A stretch of DNA of 51,231 nt, taken from positions 1-51,231 of the forward strand of contig WGUO01000024.1 in NCBI GenBank assembly GCA_014867205.1. Reading direction: 5' to 3'. The notes beneath the pieces are model-generated. The model did no database searches. It was not told the origin of the DNA and worked only from the letters and a program-made list of their open reading frames with translations. Positions 26,192 through 35,672 of this stretch are shown piece after piece (the first letter of the stretch is position 1; the number at the start of each line of letters is the position of its first letter). Source of the stretch: Muribaculaceae bacterium. Its GTDB lineage: Bacteria; Bacteroidota; Bacteroidia; Bacteroidales; Muribaculaceae. The translations under genes and the position numbers were made by a program.

Positions 26192-29100
26192 TTAGAACTC
26201 CTGCCAGGACTTGATCTCAAGGTCGTCGGGGCTTAGGGTGCAGAACGACTTGATGAACGCTGAGGCAAGGCGAGCGTTTGTGATGAGCGGTATGTTGCGG
26301 TCGATGGCCGTGCGGCGGATGCGGTAGCCGTTGGTCACCTCCTTGTCCGAGTGGTTCCGCGGCACGTTGATGACCAGATCGATCTCATGGTTGTTGAGCA
26401 TGTCGATGGCCTGCGGCACGCCCTCTTCGTCGGGCCAGTAGACACGTGTGTTCTCTATGCCGTTCTCATTGAGATGCCGGCTTGTGCCCTCTGTGGCGTA
26501 GATGTCGTAGCCATGCTGGCGGAGCATCTTGGCGGCCGCGAGCATGTCTCCCTTCTGCTTGCCGTTGCCGGTGGAGAGGAGCACGCTCTTCTTGGGCACG
26601 CGCTGGCCTACGGAGAGCATTGCCGTGAGCAGGGCGGCGCGGGCATCCTCGCCGATGCAGCCCACCTCGCCTGTCGACACCATGTCGACGCCGAGCTTCG
26701 GGTCTGCCTTCTGCAGGCGGTTGAACGAGAACTGGCTTGCCTTGACGCCGACATAGTCGAGGTCGAAAACGCTCTTGTCGGGCTTGCTTACGGGAAGGCC
26801 GAGCATGATGCGCGTGGCGAGCTCGATGAAGTTTATCTTGAGCACCTTGCTGACGAACGGGAAACTGCGCGATGCGCGGAGGTTGCACTCAATAACCTTG
26901 ATGTCGTTGTCGCGGGCCAGGAACTGGATGTTGAAGGGTCCGCTGATGTTGAGCTGCCGGGCGATCTTCTTGGAGATCTTCTTGATTCGGCGTGCAGTCT
27001 CGACGTACAGTTTCTGTGGCGGGAACTGGATGGTGGCGTCGCCCGAGTGAACACCGGCGAACTCCACATGCTCCGATATTGCATAGGCTATGATCTCGCC
27101 GTTGCAGGCCACGGCGTCCATCTCGACCTCCTTGGCATGCTCGAGGAACTGGCTTACCACCACGGGGTGTCGCTTGGACACATTGGCCGCGAGGGTCAGG
27201 AACCGCTCGAGCTGGTCGCGGTCGTAGCAGACATTCATGGCCGCTCCCGAGAGTACGTAAGACGGGCGCACCAGCACCGGGAAGCCGACCTTGTCGACGA
27301 ACTCGTTGATGTCCTCCATCGAGGTCAGCGCGCTCCATTCAGGCTGGTCCACGCCTATGCGGCCCAGCATGGCCGAGAATTTCTCTCGGTCCTCGGCGTT
27401 GTCGATGCTCTGGGCCGACGTGCCGAGCAGGTTTACCCCCTGCTCGTCGAGCTTGAGGGCGAGGTTGTTGGGTATTTGGCCGCCGGTCGAGACAACGACT
27501 CCGTGGGGAGTCTCGAAGTCTATGATGTCGAGCACACGCTCGAACGTGAGCTCATCGAAATAGAGGCGGTCGCAGATGTCATAGTCGGTCGACACTGTCT
27601 CGGGGTTGTAGTTGATCATAACCGACCGGTATCCTTCCTTGCGTATGGTGTTGAGGGCCTGGACGCCGCACCAGTCGAACTCTACCGACGATCCTATGCG
27701 GTATGCTCCGGAGCCGAGTACGATCACCGAACGGTGGTCGTGCTCGTATGTGATGTCGTTGTGATTGCCGCCGTAGGTGAGGTAGAGGTAGTTGGTGGCG
27801 GCGGGGAACTCGCCGGCCAATGTGTCTATCTGCTTGACGCATGGCAGGATGCCGAGGGCCTTGCGGCGGTCGCGGACGCGCAGGCATGCCTTCTCGATGT
27901 CCATGTCCTTCTCCATGCCGACGGCACGCGCTATCTGGAAGTCTGAGAAACCGGTAGCCTTGGCCTTGCGGAACAGGCGTGCCGGAAGGGCCTCGAGGCT
28001 GCCCACGGAGCGAAGCTCGCGGTCTATGTTGTGGATGTTCTTCAGTTTCTCGAGAAACCAGCAGTCGATCCTGGTGAGGTCATGAATCTGCTCGACGGTA
28101 TATCCCCTGTCGAAGGCCTTCTCGATGACGAATATGCGTTTGTCGGTGGGAGCGTGCAGCGCGCCGTCGATGTCGGGTATCTCGAGTTCCTTGTTCTCGA
28201 CGAATCCGTGCATTCCCTGACCTATCATGCGGAGGCCTTTCTGGATTGCCTCCTCGAAGGTGCGACCGATGGCCATGACCTCGCCGACGGATTTCATCGA
28301 CGACTCGAGCTCGCGGTTCACGTTGCGGAACTTGCCGAGGTCCCAGCGGGGAATCTTGCACACGCAGTAGTCGAGGGCAGGCTCGAAGAACGCCGAGGTG
28401 GTCTTTGTCACGGAGTTGGTCAGGTCGAACAGACCGTATCCCAGGCCGAGTTTCGCGGCCACGAAGGCGAGCGGATAGCCGGTTGCCTTGGAGGCCAGGG
28501 CCGACGAGCGTGACAGGCGCGCGTTGACCTCGATGACGCGGTAGTCCTCGGAGTCGGGGCAGAGGGCGAACTGCACGTTGCACTCGCCGACGATGCCGAT
28601 ATGGCGCGCTATGCGTATCGAGAGCTCGCGAAGCTTATGGTACTCTGAATTGGTGAGTGTCTGCGACGGAGCCACCACGATGCTCTCGCCGGTGTGGATT
28701 CCGAGCGGGTCGAAGTTCTCCATGTTGCAGACGGTGATGCAGTTGTCGAAAGCGTCGCGCACCACCTCGTACTCGACCTCTTTCCAGCCCTTGAGGCTCT
28801 TCTCGACGAGCACCTGGGGCGAGAACGAGAATGCCTTGTCGGCCAGACGGGCGAGTTGCTCGGCGTTGTCGCAGAAACCTGATCCGAGGCCTCCGAGCGC
28901 ATATGCGGCGCGGAGTATGACCGGGTATCCGAGTTTCTCGGCTGCCTCGAGCGCCTGCTCCTTGTTGTCGCATGCCGTCGAGGCGATTGTCTTGACGTCT
29001 ATCTCGTTGAGTTTCTCCACGAATATCTCGCGGTCCTCGGTGTCGATGATCGACTGCACGGGGGTGCCGAGCACCTTGAGGTCATACTTGTCAAGGATGC

Positions 29101-29416
29101 CGCTGTGGAAAAGCTCGACGCCGCAGTTCAGTGCGGTCTGGCCGCCGAAGGCGAGCATGATGCCCTGCGGCCGCTCGCGGGCTATCACCTTCTCGACAAA
29201 GAAGGGAGTCACCGGCAGAAAGTAGATGTGGTCGGCCACACCCTCCGATGTCTGCACGGTGGCGATGTTGGGATTGATCAGGACTGTCTCGATACCCTCC
29301 TCGCGGAGTGCCTTGAGGGCCTGGCTGCCCGAGTAGTCGAACTCGCCGGCCTCTCCGATCTTGAGCGCGCCCGAACCAAGCACGAGCACTTTCTTTATAT
29401 TGCTGTCTTTTAACAT
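26192..29416 (-). CDS. carB: carbamoyl-phosphate synthase, large subunit
   Basis: Synthesises carbamoyl phosphate from bicarbonate, ATP and ammonia passed on by CarA. The 1074 residues hold two ATP-grasp halves, each with a GSG...IGxxxEFD signature (GSGALKIGEAGEFDYSGSQA near the start, GSGAYRIGSSVEFDWCGVQA near the middle). An oligomerisation region lies between them, and a C-terminal MGS-like allosteric domain ends at KSWQEF. The length is normal. The product probably also feeds arginine synthesis, since no second carAB pair was seen in the window. Confidence 0.98.
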   Translation of the reverse strand: MLKDSNIKKVLVLGSGALKIGEAGEFDYSGSQALKALREEGIETVLINPNIATVQTSEGVADHIYFLPVTPFFVEKVIARERPQGIMLAFGGQTALNCGVELFHSGILDKYDLKVLGTPVQSIIDTEDREIFVEKLNEIDVKTIASTACDNKEQALEAAEKLGYPVILRAAYALGGLGSGFCDNAEQLARLADKAFSFSPQVLVEKSLKGWKEVEYEVVRDAFDNCITVCNMENFDPLGIHTGESIVVAPSQTLTNSEYHKLRELSIRIARHIGIVGECNVQFALCPDSEDYRVIEVNARLSRSSALASKATGYPLAFVAAKLGLGYGLFDLTNSVTKTTSAFFEPALDYCVCKIPRWDLGKFRNVNRELESSMKSVGEVMAIGRTFEEAIQKGLRMIGQGMHGFVENKELEIPDIDGALHAPTDKRIFVIEKAFDRGYTVEQIHDLTRIDCWFLEKLKNIHNIDRELRSVGSLEALPARLFRKAKATGFSDFQIARAVGMEKDMDIEKACLRVRDRRKALGILPCVKQIDTLAGEFPAATNYLYLTYGGNHNDITYEHDHRSVIVLGSGAYRIGSSVEFDWCGVQALNTIRKEGYRSVMINYNPETVSTDYDICDRLYFDELTFERVLDIIDFETPHGVVVSTGGQIPNNLALKLDEQGVNLLGTSAQSIDNAEDREKFSAMLGRIGVDQPEWSALTSMEDINEFVDKVGFPVLVRPSYVLSGAAMNVCYDRDQLERFLTLAANVSKRHPVVVSQFLEHAKEVEMDAVACNGEIIAYAISEHVEFAGVHSGDATIQFPPQKLYVETARRIKKISKKIARQLNISGPFNIQFLARDNDIKVIECNLRASRSFPFVSKVLKINFIELATRIMLGLPVSKPDKSVFDLDYVGVKASQFSFNRLQKADPKLGVDMVSTGEVGCIGEDARAALLTAMLSVGQRVPKKSVLLSTGNGKQKGDMLAAAKMLRQHGYDIYATEGTSRHLNENGIENTRVYWPDEEGVPQAIDMLNNHEIDLVINVPRNHSDKEVTNGYRIRRTAIDRNIPLITNARLASAFIKSFCTLSPDDLEIKSWQEF

Positions 29417-29442
29417 ATGTCGTTAGGTTGAGAAGATAGGGA

Positions 29443-30525
29443 TCAGAGGAGATTTATAAAGTCGTCGAACAGGAACTCGGTGTCAACCGGACCGCCCGAG
29501 GCCTCGGGATGGAACTGTGACGAGAACCAGGGCTTAGACACGTGGCGGATACCCTCGTTCGAGCCGTCGTTCATATTGGTGAAGTAAGGCACCCATCCCT
29601 CCTCGAGGGTCGAGGGGTCAATCACGAAGCCGTGGTTCTGGCTGGTGATGAAACAGCGGTCCGTGCCCTCCATCCGCACCGGCTGGTTGTGCGATCGGTG
29701 ACCGTATTTGAGCTTGTGGATAGAGGCTCCGGCTGCCTTGCCGAGAAGCTGGTTGCCCATACAGATTCCCATCAGGGGCCTCTTCTCGTCGGGGTTGGAG
29801 ATAAAGCGGCGTATGTTGTCAACAGCAGCCTGGCACTGCTCGGGGTTGCCCGGCCCGTTTGAGATGAACAGACCCTCGAACTGCATGTCGTTGAAGTCAT
29901 GGTTCCAGGGTACGCGAACCACCTCGACTCCCCGGTTGAGCAGGCAGCGGATGATGTTGTTCTTGGCTCCGCAGTCTACCAGCACCACACGCTTGCGGCC
30001 CTGGCCGCCTCCGTATGTGCGTACCTCGGGGGTCGACACGAGGTCGACATAGTTGATCGAGTTGTAGTCTTTCTCTTCGGGCATCCCTGTGGCGCCCTCG
30101 ACCAGTATGCGTCCCATCATGACACCGTGCTCGCGGATCACCTGGGTGAGATAGCGTGTGTCGATGCCGGTGATGCCGGGCACTTTCTCGCGGCGCAGCC
30201 ACTCGGAGAGGCTTTCGCGTGCGTTCCAGTGGCTGAACTCCTCGGAATAGTCGCCTACGATGATGCCTGAGGCATATATGCGGTCGCTCTCCATGAAGGT
30301 CTCTATGCCGTCGGGCCCTGTCTCGTCCGACGGCACTCCGTAGTTGCCCACAAGCGGATAGGTGAGTGTCATGAGCTGTCCGGCGTAGGAGGGGTCCGTG
30401 AGACTCTCGATGTATCCGGTCATAGCGGTGTTGAACACGACTTCGCCGGCCACGTTGCCGTCGTATCCGAAGGATTCTCCCTCGAATCGCGTTCCGTCGT
30501 CAAGTACCAGTGTGGCTTTCTTCAT
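29443..30525 (-). CDS. carA: carbamoyl-phosphate synthase, small subunit
   Basis: Glutaminase subunit that supplies ammonia to CarB. The 360 residues comprise the N-terminal CPSase_sm_chain domain (FNTAMTGYIESLTDPSYAGQ) and the class I amidotransferase domain with nucleophile Cys255 in GICMGNQLLG and the catalytic His/Glu in SQFHPEASGGP. It overlaps the purF stop by 4 bases (ATGA), which suggests translational coupling to a purine enzyme. Confidence 0.97.
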   Translation of the reverse strand: MKKATLVLDDGTRFEGESFGYDGNVAGEVVFNTAMTGYIESLTDPSYAGQLMTLTYPLVGNYGVPSDETGPDGIETFMESDRIYASGIIVGDYSEEFSHWNARESLSEWLRREKVPGITGIDTRYLTQVIREHGVMMGRILVEGATGMPEEKDYNSINYVDLVSTPEVRTYGGGQGRKRVVLVDCGAKNNIIRCLLNRGVEVVRVPWNHDFNDMQFEGLFISNGPGNPEQCQAAVDNIRRFISNPDEKRPLMGICMGNQLLGKAAGASIHKLKYGHRSHNQPVRMEGTDRCFITSQNHGFVIDPSTLEEGWVPYFTNMNDGSNEGIRHVSKPWFSSQFHPEASGGPVDTEFLFDDFINLL

Positions 30526-32408
30526 TTCTTGAAATATATTTCCTCGATGTAGTTTATATATGCTTGGTTGATTCTCTTCACTCCGCCCGGGGTGGGGTAG
30601 TCGCCTGAGAAATACCAGTCGCCCGGATGTCGCGGGCAGGAGCGGTGAAGTCCCTCAAGGCTCTGGTAAACTATGCGTACGTCGGCCTTAACGTCGTCGG
30701 GCTTGAGCATCTCGGCAATCTTGGCGGATATCTCCTCGTCGGTGAAGAGACTGTAGAGCTCGGTGACGTGGTTGGTCATTTGCTCCTTGGGGAGCGAGGC
30801 CTGGGCCTTGCATCTCTCGTAGATGTCGTCGATTACGTGCCGCAGGCCCCGGTCCTCAGCCAGCTCGATGGCCGCGCGGAAGGCGATGAACTCGTCCATG
30901 CGCGACATGTCGATGCCGTAATAGTCGGGATACCTGACCTGTGGACTCGAGCTGACAATGACGATCCGCTTTGGATGCAGACGGTCGAGAATCCTGATGA
31001 TGCTCTCGCGTAGAGTCGTGCCGCGCACGATGCTGTCGTCAATCACCACGAGATTGTCGACGTCGGGGCGCAGGCTGCCGTAGGTTATGTCGTAGACATG
31101 TGCGGCGAGGTCGTTGCGGCTGTTGCCCTCGGAGATGAACGTGCGCAGCTTGATGTCCTTGATGGCGACCTTCTCGGTGCGTATGCGGCGCGACAGTATC
31201 TCATGGACTTTCTCGGGCGGCAGATAGCCGCCCCAGCGGGCAATCTCCTCGGCCTTCTGCTCGTTGAGGTATTCGTTGAATCCCTGGACCATTCCGTAGA
31301 AAGCGGCCTCGGCAGTGTTGGGAATGTACGAGAATACGGTGTTGTCGATGTCGCCCTCGAGCGCGCGCAGTATCGGGGCGACAAGCGAGCGTCCCAGTTC
31401 CTTGCGTTCCTGATAGATGTCGCGGTCGGAGCCCCGGCTGAAGTAGACGCGCTCGAACGAGCAGGGGGCGTAGCGCTTAGGCGCGATTATCTGCCTGACG
31501 GAGAGTCGGCCATCCTTGCTCAGGATGAGGGCCTGTCCCGGGGCGATCTCATGCACGCTTTCGGTCTCGACATTGAAAGTAGTCTGTATTACCGGGCGTT
31601 CAGAGGCCATGGTGAAGACCTCGTCGTCCATATACCAGAAGGCGGGGCGTATTCCCCACGGGTCGCGCATGCAGAACATCTCGCCCGAGCCTGTGACGCC
31701 GCAGAGCACATAACCGCCGTCCCAGACATGTGCCGACTGCTCGAGCACGTTGCCCAGATCGATGTGGTCCTCGATATAGCGTGTAATGTCGGAGTCGCGG
31801 AGCCCGAGGTCAGAGGCCTCGCGGAAACAGCGCTCCGACTCGCGGTCGAGACGGTGGCCAAGTTGCTCAAGAAGCAGGTATGTGTCGGAGATCATGCGCG
31901 GATGCTGTCCCTTGACGGCGATGTGGCTGAAGATCTCGTCGACATTGGTCATGTTGAAGTTGGCGCATATGCAGAGGTTCTTGGCCTTCCAGTTGTTGCG
32001 CCGCAGAAACGGATGGACATAAGAAAGGCCGCTCTTTCCCGTAGTGGAGTATCGCAGGTGACCCATGTAGAGTTCGCCCGCGAACGGGAAACGGCGGCTT
32101 GCGAGGTCGGCATCCTCGAGTTCGGCGGCGGTCAGGCCGCTGAAATTCTGATGGACCGCGGCAAAAATCTCCTTGATGGCGTTCGCGCCCTCGGCGCGTT
32201 CGCGAAACATGAACTCTTGGCCCGGGGCGCCCCTCATCTTGACGCAGGCAAGACCGGCTCCCTCCTGACCTCGGTTGTGCTGTTTCTCCATCATGAGATA
32301 CAGCTTGTTGAGGCCGTACATCCAGGAGCCGTACTTCTGTCTGTAGAACTCCAGTGGTCTGAGCAGCCTCACCATGGCGACGCCACATTCATGTTTTAAT
32401 GGTTCCAT
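30522..32408 (-). CDS. purF: amidophosphoribosyltransferase-like enzyme, long form
   Basis: Commits PRPP to purine synthesis by making phosphoribosylamine from glutamine. The N-terminal class II amidotransferase has Cys8 after a short propeptide (MEPLKHE-CGVA), which would have to be removed to free the nucleophile, then QHNRGQEGAGL. The phosphoribosyltransferase part has the PRPP loop VVIDDSIVRGTTLRES. At 628 residues it is over 100 longer than the usual 470-510, with an elongated amidotransferase part and a C-terminal extension. It is the first gene of the pyr operon. A second, shorter PurF elsewhere in the genome cannot be excluded. Confidence 0.88.
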   Translation of the reverse strand: MEPLKHECGVAMVRLLRPLEFYRQKYGSWMYGLNKLYLMMEKQHNRGQEGAGLACVKMRGAPGQEFMFRERAEGANAIKEIFAAVHQNFSGLTAAELEDADLASRRFPFAGELYMGHLRYSTTGKSGLSYVHPFLRRNNWKAKNLCICANFNMTNVDEIFSHIAVKGQHPRMISDTYLLLEQLGHRLDRESERCFREASDLGLRDSDITRYIEDHIDLGNVLEQSAHVWDGGYVLCGVTGSGEMFCMRDPWGIRPAFWYMDDEVFTMASERPVIQTTFNVETESVHEIAPGQALILSKDGRLSVRQIIAPKRYAPCSFERVYFSRGSDRDIYQERKELGRSLVAPILRALEGDIDNTVFSYIPNTAEAAFYGMVQGFNEYLNEQKAEEIARWGGYLPPEKVHEILSRRIRTEKVAIKDIKLRTFISEGNSRNDLAAHVYDITYGSLRPDVDNLVVIDDSIVRGTTLRESIIRILDRLHPKRIVIVSSSPQVRYPDYYGIDMSRMDEFIAFRAAIELAEDRGLRHVIDDIYERCKAQASLPKEQMTNHVTELYSLFTDEEISAKIAEMLKPDDVKADVRIVYQSLEGLHRSCPRHPGDWYFSGDYPTPGGVKRINQAYINYIEEIYFKK

Positions 32409-32424
32409 GTTTTTGTTTTGCTTT

Positions 32425-32457
32425 GCAAAATTAGCAAAATTTTGTCAATTGCTAAAA
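32425..32457 (-). promoter_or_regulatory. promoter of the purF-car-pyr operon
   Basis: The -7 box TAATTTTGC (32425-32433) is a perfect match. Twenty bases upstream lies TTTT in place of TTTG (32454-32457). A start near 32419 leaves a leader of only about 11 bases before the ATG at 32408. So little leader leaves no room for a PyrR-type attenuator or riboswitch. Confidence 0.7.
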
Positions 32458-32458
32458 T

Positions 32459-32499
32459 AAAAACGCCCTCGGGGTCCGGCAGGCCGGACGCGGGGGCGT
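32459..32499 (-). terminator. terminator after panB
   Basis: A hairpin with outer arms ACGCCC / GGGCGT and inner arms GTCCGGC / GCCGGAC, followed on the minus strand by TTTTT. It lies 8 bases past the panB stop and isolates panB from the pyr operon. Confidence 0.85.
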
Positions 32500-32506
32500 C
32501 AAGTTA

Positions 32507-33328
32507 TCAATATGATTCCTCGGGCGATGGGAAATTCCCTGATTTCACGTCGTCGATATAGTGCCCGACGGCGTCATGCATCACCGAGGCGAGATCGGCG
32601 TACCGGCGCAGGAATCTTGGAGAGAAACCCTGGTTGATGCCGAGCATGTCGTGCATTACGAGCACCTGGCCGTCGGTGCCGGGACCGGCGCCGATGCCTA
32701 TGGTCGGTATCGTGAGGCGCGAGGAGACCTCGGCAGCCAGTTCGGCGGGTATTTTCTCAAGCACGATGCCGAAACATCCTATCTCCTCGAGCATCTGGGC
32801 GTCGGCGATAAGCTTGTCGGCCTCTTCCTTCTGCCGCGCACGCACATTGTAGGTGCCGAACTTGTTGATGCTCTGTGGGGTGAGGCCAAGGTGCCCCATC
32901 ACCGGGATTCCGGCGCAGAGGATACGCTCGATTGACTCGCGTATCTCCGAGCCTCCCTCCATCTTGACGGCCTCGGCGTGGCTTTCCTTCATGATGCGTA
33001 TAGCCGATGCGAGGGCCTCCTTTGAATTACCCTGGTATGAGCCGAAGGGAAGGTCGACGACCACCAGGGCGCGTGATGTGCCCTTCATCACCGACTTGGC
33101 GTGATAGATCATCTGGTCGAGAGTGATCGGAAGGGTGGTGACGTTGCCGGCCATCACATTCGATGCCGAGTCTCCCACGAGGATCACGTCGATGCCGGCG
33201 CCGTCGATTATCTTGGCCGAGGAATAGTCGTAGGCGGTGAGCATGGAGATCTTCTCGCCGCGCTGTTTCATCTCCGTAAGGCGGCGGGTCGTCACCTTGC
33301 GCGTATTGTCAGTTGTATTGGTAGACAT
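32507..33328 (-). CDS. panB: 3-methyl-2-oxobutanoate hydroxymethyltransferase
   Basis: Adds a hydroxymethyl group from methylene-THF to ketoisovalerate to make ketopantoate, the first step of pantothenate and coenzyme A synthesis. The 273 residues have MLTAYDYSSAKIIDGAGIDVILVGDSASNV, with the metal-binding Asp of VGDS, then DLPFGSYQGN, VMGHLGLTPQS and IGIGAGPGTDGQVLV. All are family hallmarks and the length is normal. It forms a single-gene unit with its own promoter (33385-33416) and terminator. Confidence 0.97.
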   Translation of the reverse strand: MSTNTTDNTRKVTTRRLTEMKQRGEKISMLTAYDYSSAKIIDGAGIDVILVGDSASNVMAGNVTTLPITLDQMIYHAKSVMKGTSRALVVVDLPFGSYQGNSKEALASAIRIMKESHAEAVKMEGGSEIRESIERILCAGIPVMGHLGLTPQSINKFGTYNVRARQKEEADKLIADAQMLEEIGCFGIVLEKIPAELAAEVSSRLTIPTIGIGAGPGTDGQVLVMHDMLGINQGFSPRFLRRYADLASVMHDAVGHYIDDVKSGNFPSPEESY

Positions 33329-33384
33329 ATCGTTTTAGTTTCATTCGCCAGGCATCGTCTCATTGCCTTGCGTTAAATCAGCAC

Positions 33385-33416
33385 GCAAAATTACTCATTT
33401 TTTTTGACAGTGCCAA
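33385..33416 (-). promoter_or_regulatory. panB promoter
   Basis: TAATTTTGC (33385-33393) with TTG 20 bases upstream (33414-33416) on the minus strand. The predicted start is about 50 bases before the panB ATG. Confidence 0.7.
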
Positions 33417-33494
33417 GCCGACGGTCCTGAAACCCTGCATAATGCCGGGGAATGGCTGCTAAATAAGGAAAAATAAGAAAATTGTGAATCTGAA

Positions 33495-33526
33495 TTTGCA
33501 ATGAGGATAAATTTTTGTAATTTTGC
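33495..33526 (+). promoter_or_regulatory. promoter of the WecA-like transferase gene
   Basis: TTTG (33495-33498), a 19-base spacer, then TAATTTTGC (33518-33526). It excludes the apparent ATG at 33501, which lies inside the promoter. Confidence 0.75.
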
Positions 33527-33632
33527 CTGCGGGGTATGCCGGGGACAGAATACCATGAATATAAGTGACACCGCGCCGGGGCAACGATATTTAGCACGTA
33601 CCCAGGCAGTCGGGTGTCAATACGAGCAATTT

Positions 33633-34760
33633 ATGTCTGACTGGATAGATAATTACATTTTGTGTGTCTGTGTCTCGGTAGTGCTTGCCGGCTTAATCAT
33701 TCCCAATATCATGACGATTGCCTTCCGCCGCAAGCTCTTTGACGAGGCAGACGACCGTAAGATACACCGCGGGGTAGTTCCCCGGCTGGGGGGAATATCA
33801 TTTCTGCCGGCATCCATATTCGCATTCTGTATAGTTGTGGGCTGCAATATCCGCATGTCTGTGCCCGGAGTGTACCTTGCCCTCCAGCAGGCGCTTGTCC
33901 CCATATTCTTTCTTCTGTGTGCCCTGATGCTGATGTATCTTGTCGGCATAGCCGACGATCTTGTGGGTGTCCGCTACCGGGCCAAGTTCGTGTTTCAGGT
34001 CATCGCCGCCGCGCTGATAGTGATGTCAGGCTGCTGGATACGCGACCTGTACGGATTCTGCGGCATAGGCCACTGGCCGACCATCTTAGGCTGGCTCGCC
34101 ACCGCGTTTCTTGTGATCTATGTCGTAAACGCCATCAATCTCATCGACGGCATTGACGGCCTTGCCTCGGGTGTCAGCGCGCTCGCGCTAATGTGCTACA
34201 GTTATGTGTTCTTCAGTGCAGGTGAATATGCATACTCCTGTCTGGCCGGCGCGAGCCTCGGCACGCTCATCCCGTTTTTCTATTACAATGTGTTCGGCAA
34301 GGCCGAGCGTCACAACAAGATATTCATGGGTGACACCGGGGCGCTCACTATAGGCACGATGCTGGTCTTTCTGACCATTGAGGTTTTTGATCTGCCGCAG
34401 GCGGGCGCACCGCATGCGGGTAATCCCTTCATTGTGGCGCTCGCCCCGATAATGCTGCCGTGCTTCGATGTGGTGCGCGTGTTCTTGCACCGGGTAAGAC
34501 GGGGCAGGAATCCGTTCCTGCCCGACAAGTGCCACATCCACCACAAACTGCTGGCTCTTGGATACAACCAGAGGCGTGCGCTGATAGCGATCCTTCTGGC
34601 AGATGCCGCCTTTGTCGCCGTCAACTTTATTATGTCACCGCTGATGAACCCGACATGGATATTGCTTGGCGATCTTGTGGTCTGGACAGGCATGAACATG
34701 TTGCTTACACATCTCATCAGGATCCGGGAGCGCCGGCTTGGTCTAAGGCTCTATGAGTGA
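33633..34760 (+). CDS. undecaprenyl-phosphate sugar-1-phosphate transferase (WecA/TagO type)
   Basis: A membrane glycosyltransferase-4 family enzyme that probably loads GlcNAc-1-phosphate onto undecaprenyl phosphate to start O-antigen or capsule repeat units. The 375 residues have about ten hydrophobic segments and the motifs DDRKIHRGVVPRLGG, the metal-binding GIADDLVG, NLIDGIDGLASG, FMGDTGAL, and the HIHH loop (KCHIHHKLLALG). The start at 33633 (MSDWIDNYILCV) places the first membrane helix at the N-terminus. An in-frame ATG at 33555 would add 26 residues and is the alternative. Confidence 0.9.
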   Translation: MSDWIDNYILCVCVSVVLAGLIIPNIMTIAFRRKLFDEADDRKIHRGVVPRLGGISFLPASIFAFCIVVGCNIRMSVPGVYLALQQALVPIFFLLCALMLMYLVGIADDLVGVRYRAKFVFQVIAAALIVMSGCWIRDLYGFCGIGHWPTILGWLATAFLVIYVVNAINLIDGIDGLASGVSALALMCYSYVFFSAGEYAYSCLAGASLGTLIPFFYYNVFGKAERHNKIFMGDTGALTIGTMLVFLTIEVFDLPQAGAPHAGNPFIVALAPIMLPCFDVVRVFLHRVRRGRNPFLPDKCHIHHKLLALGYNQRRALIAILLADAAFVAVNFIMSPLMNPTWILLGDLVVWTGMNMLLTHLIRIRERRLGLRLYE

Positions 34761-34846
34761 CATCCGGACTCAATGATTGATACAGGCAAGTATTTGGCGG
34801 ATGCTGGAATAATAATACAAACTGAAGTTCCGTTTGTTATAAATCA

Positions 34847-34869
34847 GGACATCCCCGAAGCGGATGTCC
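34847..34869 (+). terminator. possible terminator after the WecA-like gene
   Basis: Arms GGACATCC and GGATGTCC around a 7-base loop, 86 bases past the stop codon. There is no strong T-run, so it may only be a weak terminator or a processing hairpin ahead of the next gene. Confidence 0.4.
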
Positions 34870-34907
34870 ATGTCTCATAAAAATAACAGTAATATAATGA
34901 TATAAAC

Positions 34908-35636
34908 ATGATATGGCCATTTAAATCAGTCGATAGCCTCGCGAAGTCCGGTCTTCTTGAGGGGTTTACGGACTGGCATTCACATATTCTGCCGGGTGTC
35001 GACGACGGTATCCGTACCATGGATGAATCTCTTTCCACCCTCGAGGCCTTTGAGGCCCAGGGTGTTCGCAAGGTATGGCTCACCCCCCATGTCATGGAGG
35101 ACAGTCCGAATACGACCGCTCGCCTGCGCGAGCGTTTCGCGGACCTGAAGGAGGCTTACAAGGGAAATATCGAACTGGCGCTTGCCTCGGAGAATATGCT
35201 CGACTCGCTGTTTGAGGAGCGCCTCCGTGACAAGGATTTCCTTCCCATAGGCTCGGAGGGGGAACATCTGTTGATTGAGACCTCGTATGTGAATCCTCCC
35301 TACGGCATGGAGTCAATGATCGACGGTATCTTCACCGCAGGATATGTGCCTGTCCTGGCGCATCCGGAGCGCTACAGGTACATGGACGAAAGCGACTACC
35401 GCAAGTGGAAGGAGCGTGGCGTGCTGTTCCAGTGCAACTATGTCTCGCTGATTGGCGGGTATGGTGAGACAGCGCGCAAGAAACTCGAATGGATGCTCAA
35501 GGAGGGAATGATCAATCTTACAGGCTCTGACGTACACCGCAAGTTTGTGTTTGACCATGTGATTGAGAAGAGCCCTAAGCGCAAGGATTCACTCAGCCGT
35601 CTGGTAGAGGTGGCCCACAATCCTTCGATAAAATAA
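34908..35636 (+). CDS. CpsB/YwqE-type PHP phosphatase
   Basis: A 242-residue PHP-superfamily protein of the kind that dephosphorylates tyrosine kinases controlling capsule or exopolysaccharide export. Metal-binding motifs are DWHSHILPGVDDG (His24, His26), LTPHVM, LIETSY, LAHPERY and TGSDVH. It has no signal peptide and should be cytosolic. It follows the WecA-like gene on the same strand by 147 bases, consistent with a role in surface polysaccharide production. The exact substrate is not shown by the sequence. Confidence 0.88.
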   Translation: MIWPFKSVDSLAKSGLLEGFTDWHSHILPGVDDGIRTMDESLSTLEAFEAQGVRKVWLTPHVMEDSPNTTARLRERFADLKEAYKGNIELALASENMLDSLFEERLRDKDFLPIGSEGEHLLIETSYVNPPYGMESMIDGIFTAGYVPVLAHPERYRYMDESDYRKWKERGVLFQCNYVSLIGGYGETARKKLEWMLKEGMINLTGSDVHRKFVFDHVIEKSPKRKDSLSRLVEVAHNPSIK

Positions 35637-35672
35637 AATCGGCAGCCAATTCACTGACCGGCAACTTATAGA

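Noticed and set aside
25259..26236. A long plus-strand open frame (325 codons) opposite pyrC, and similar long frames opposite most purine and pyrimidine genes.
   Set aside because: High GC at third codon positions makes the antisense frames open. The minus-strand frames encode well-known enzymes with complete motifs.
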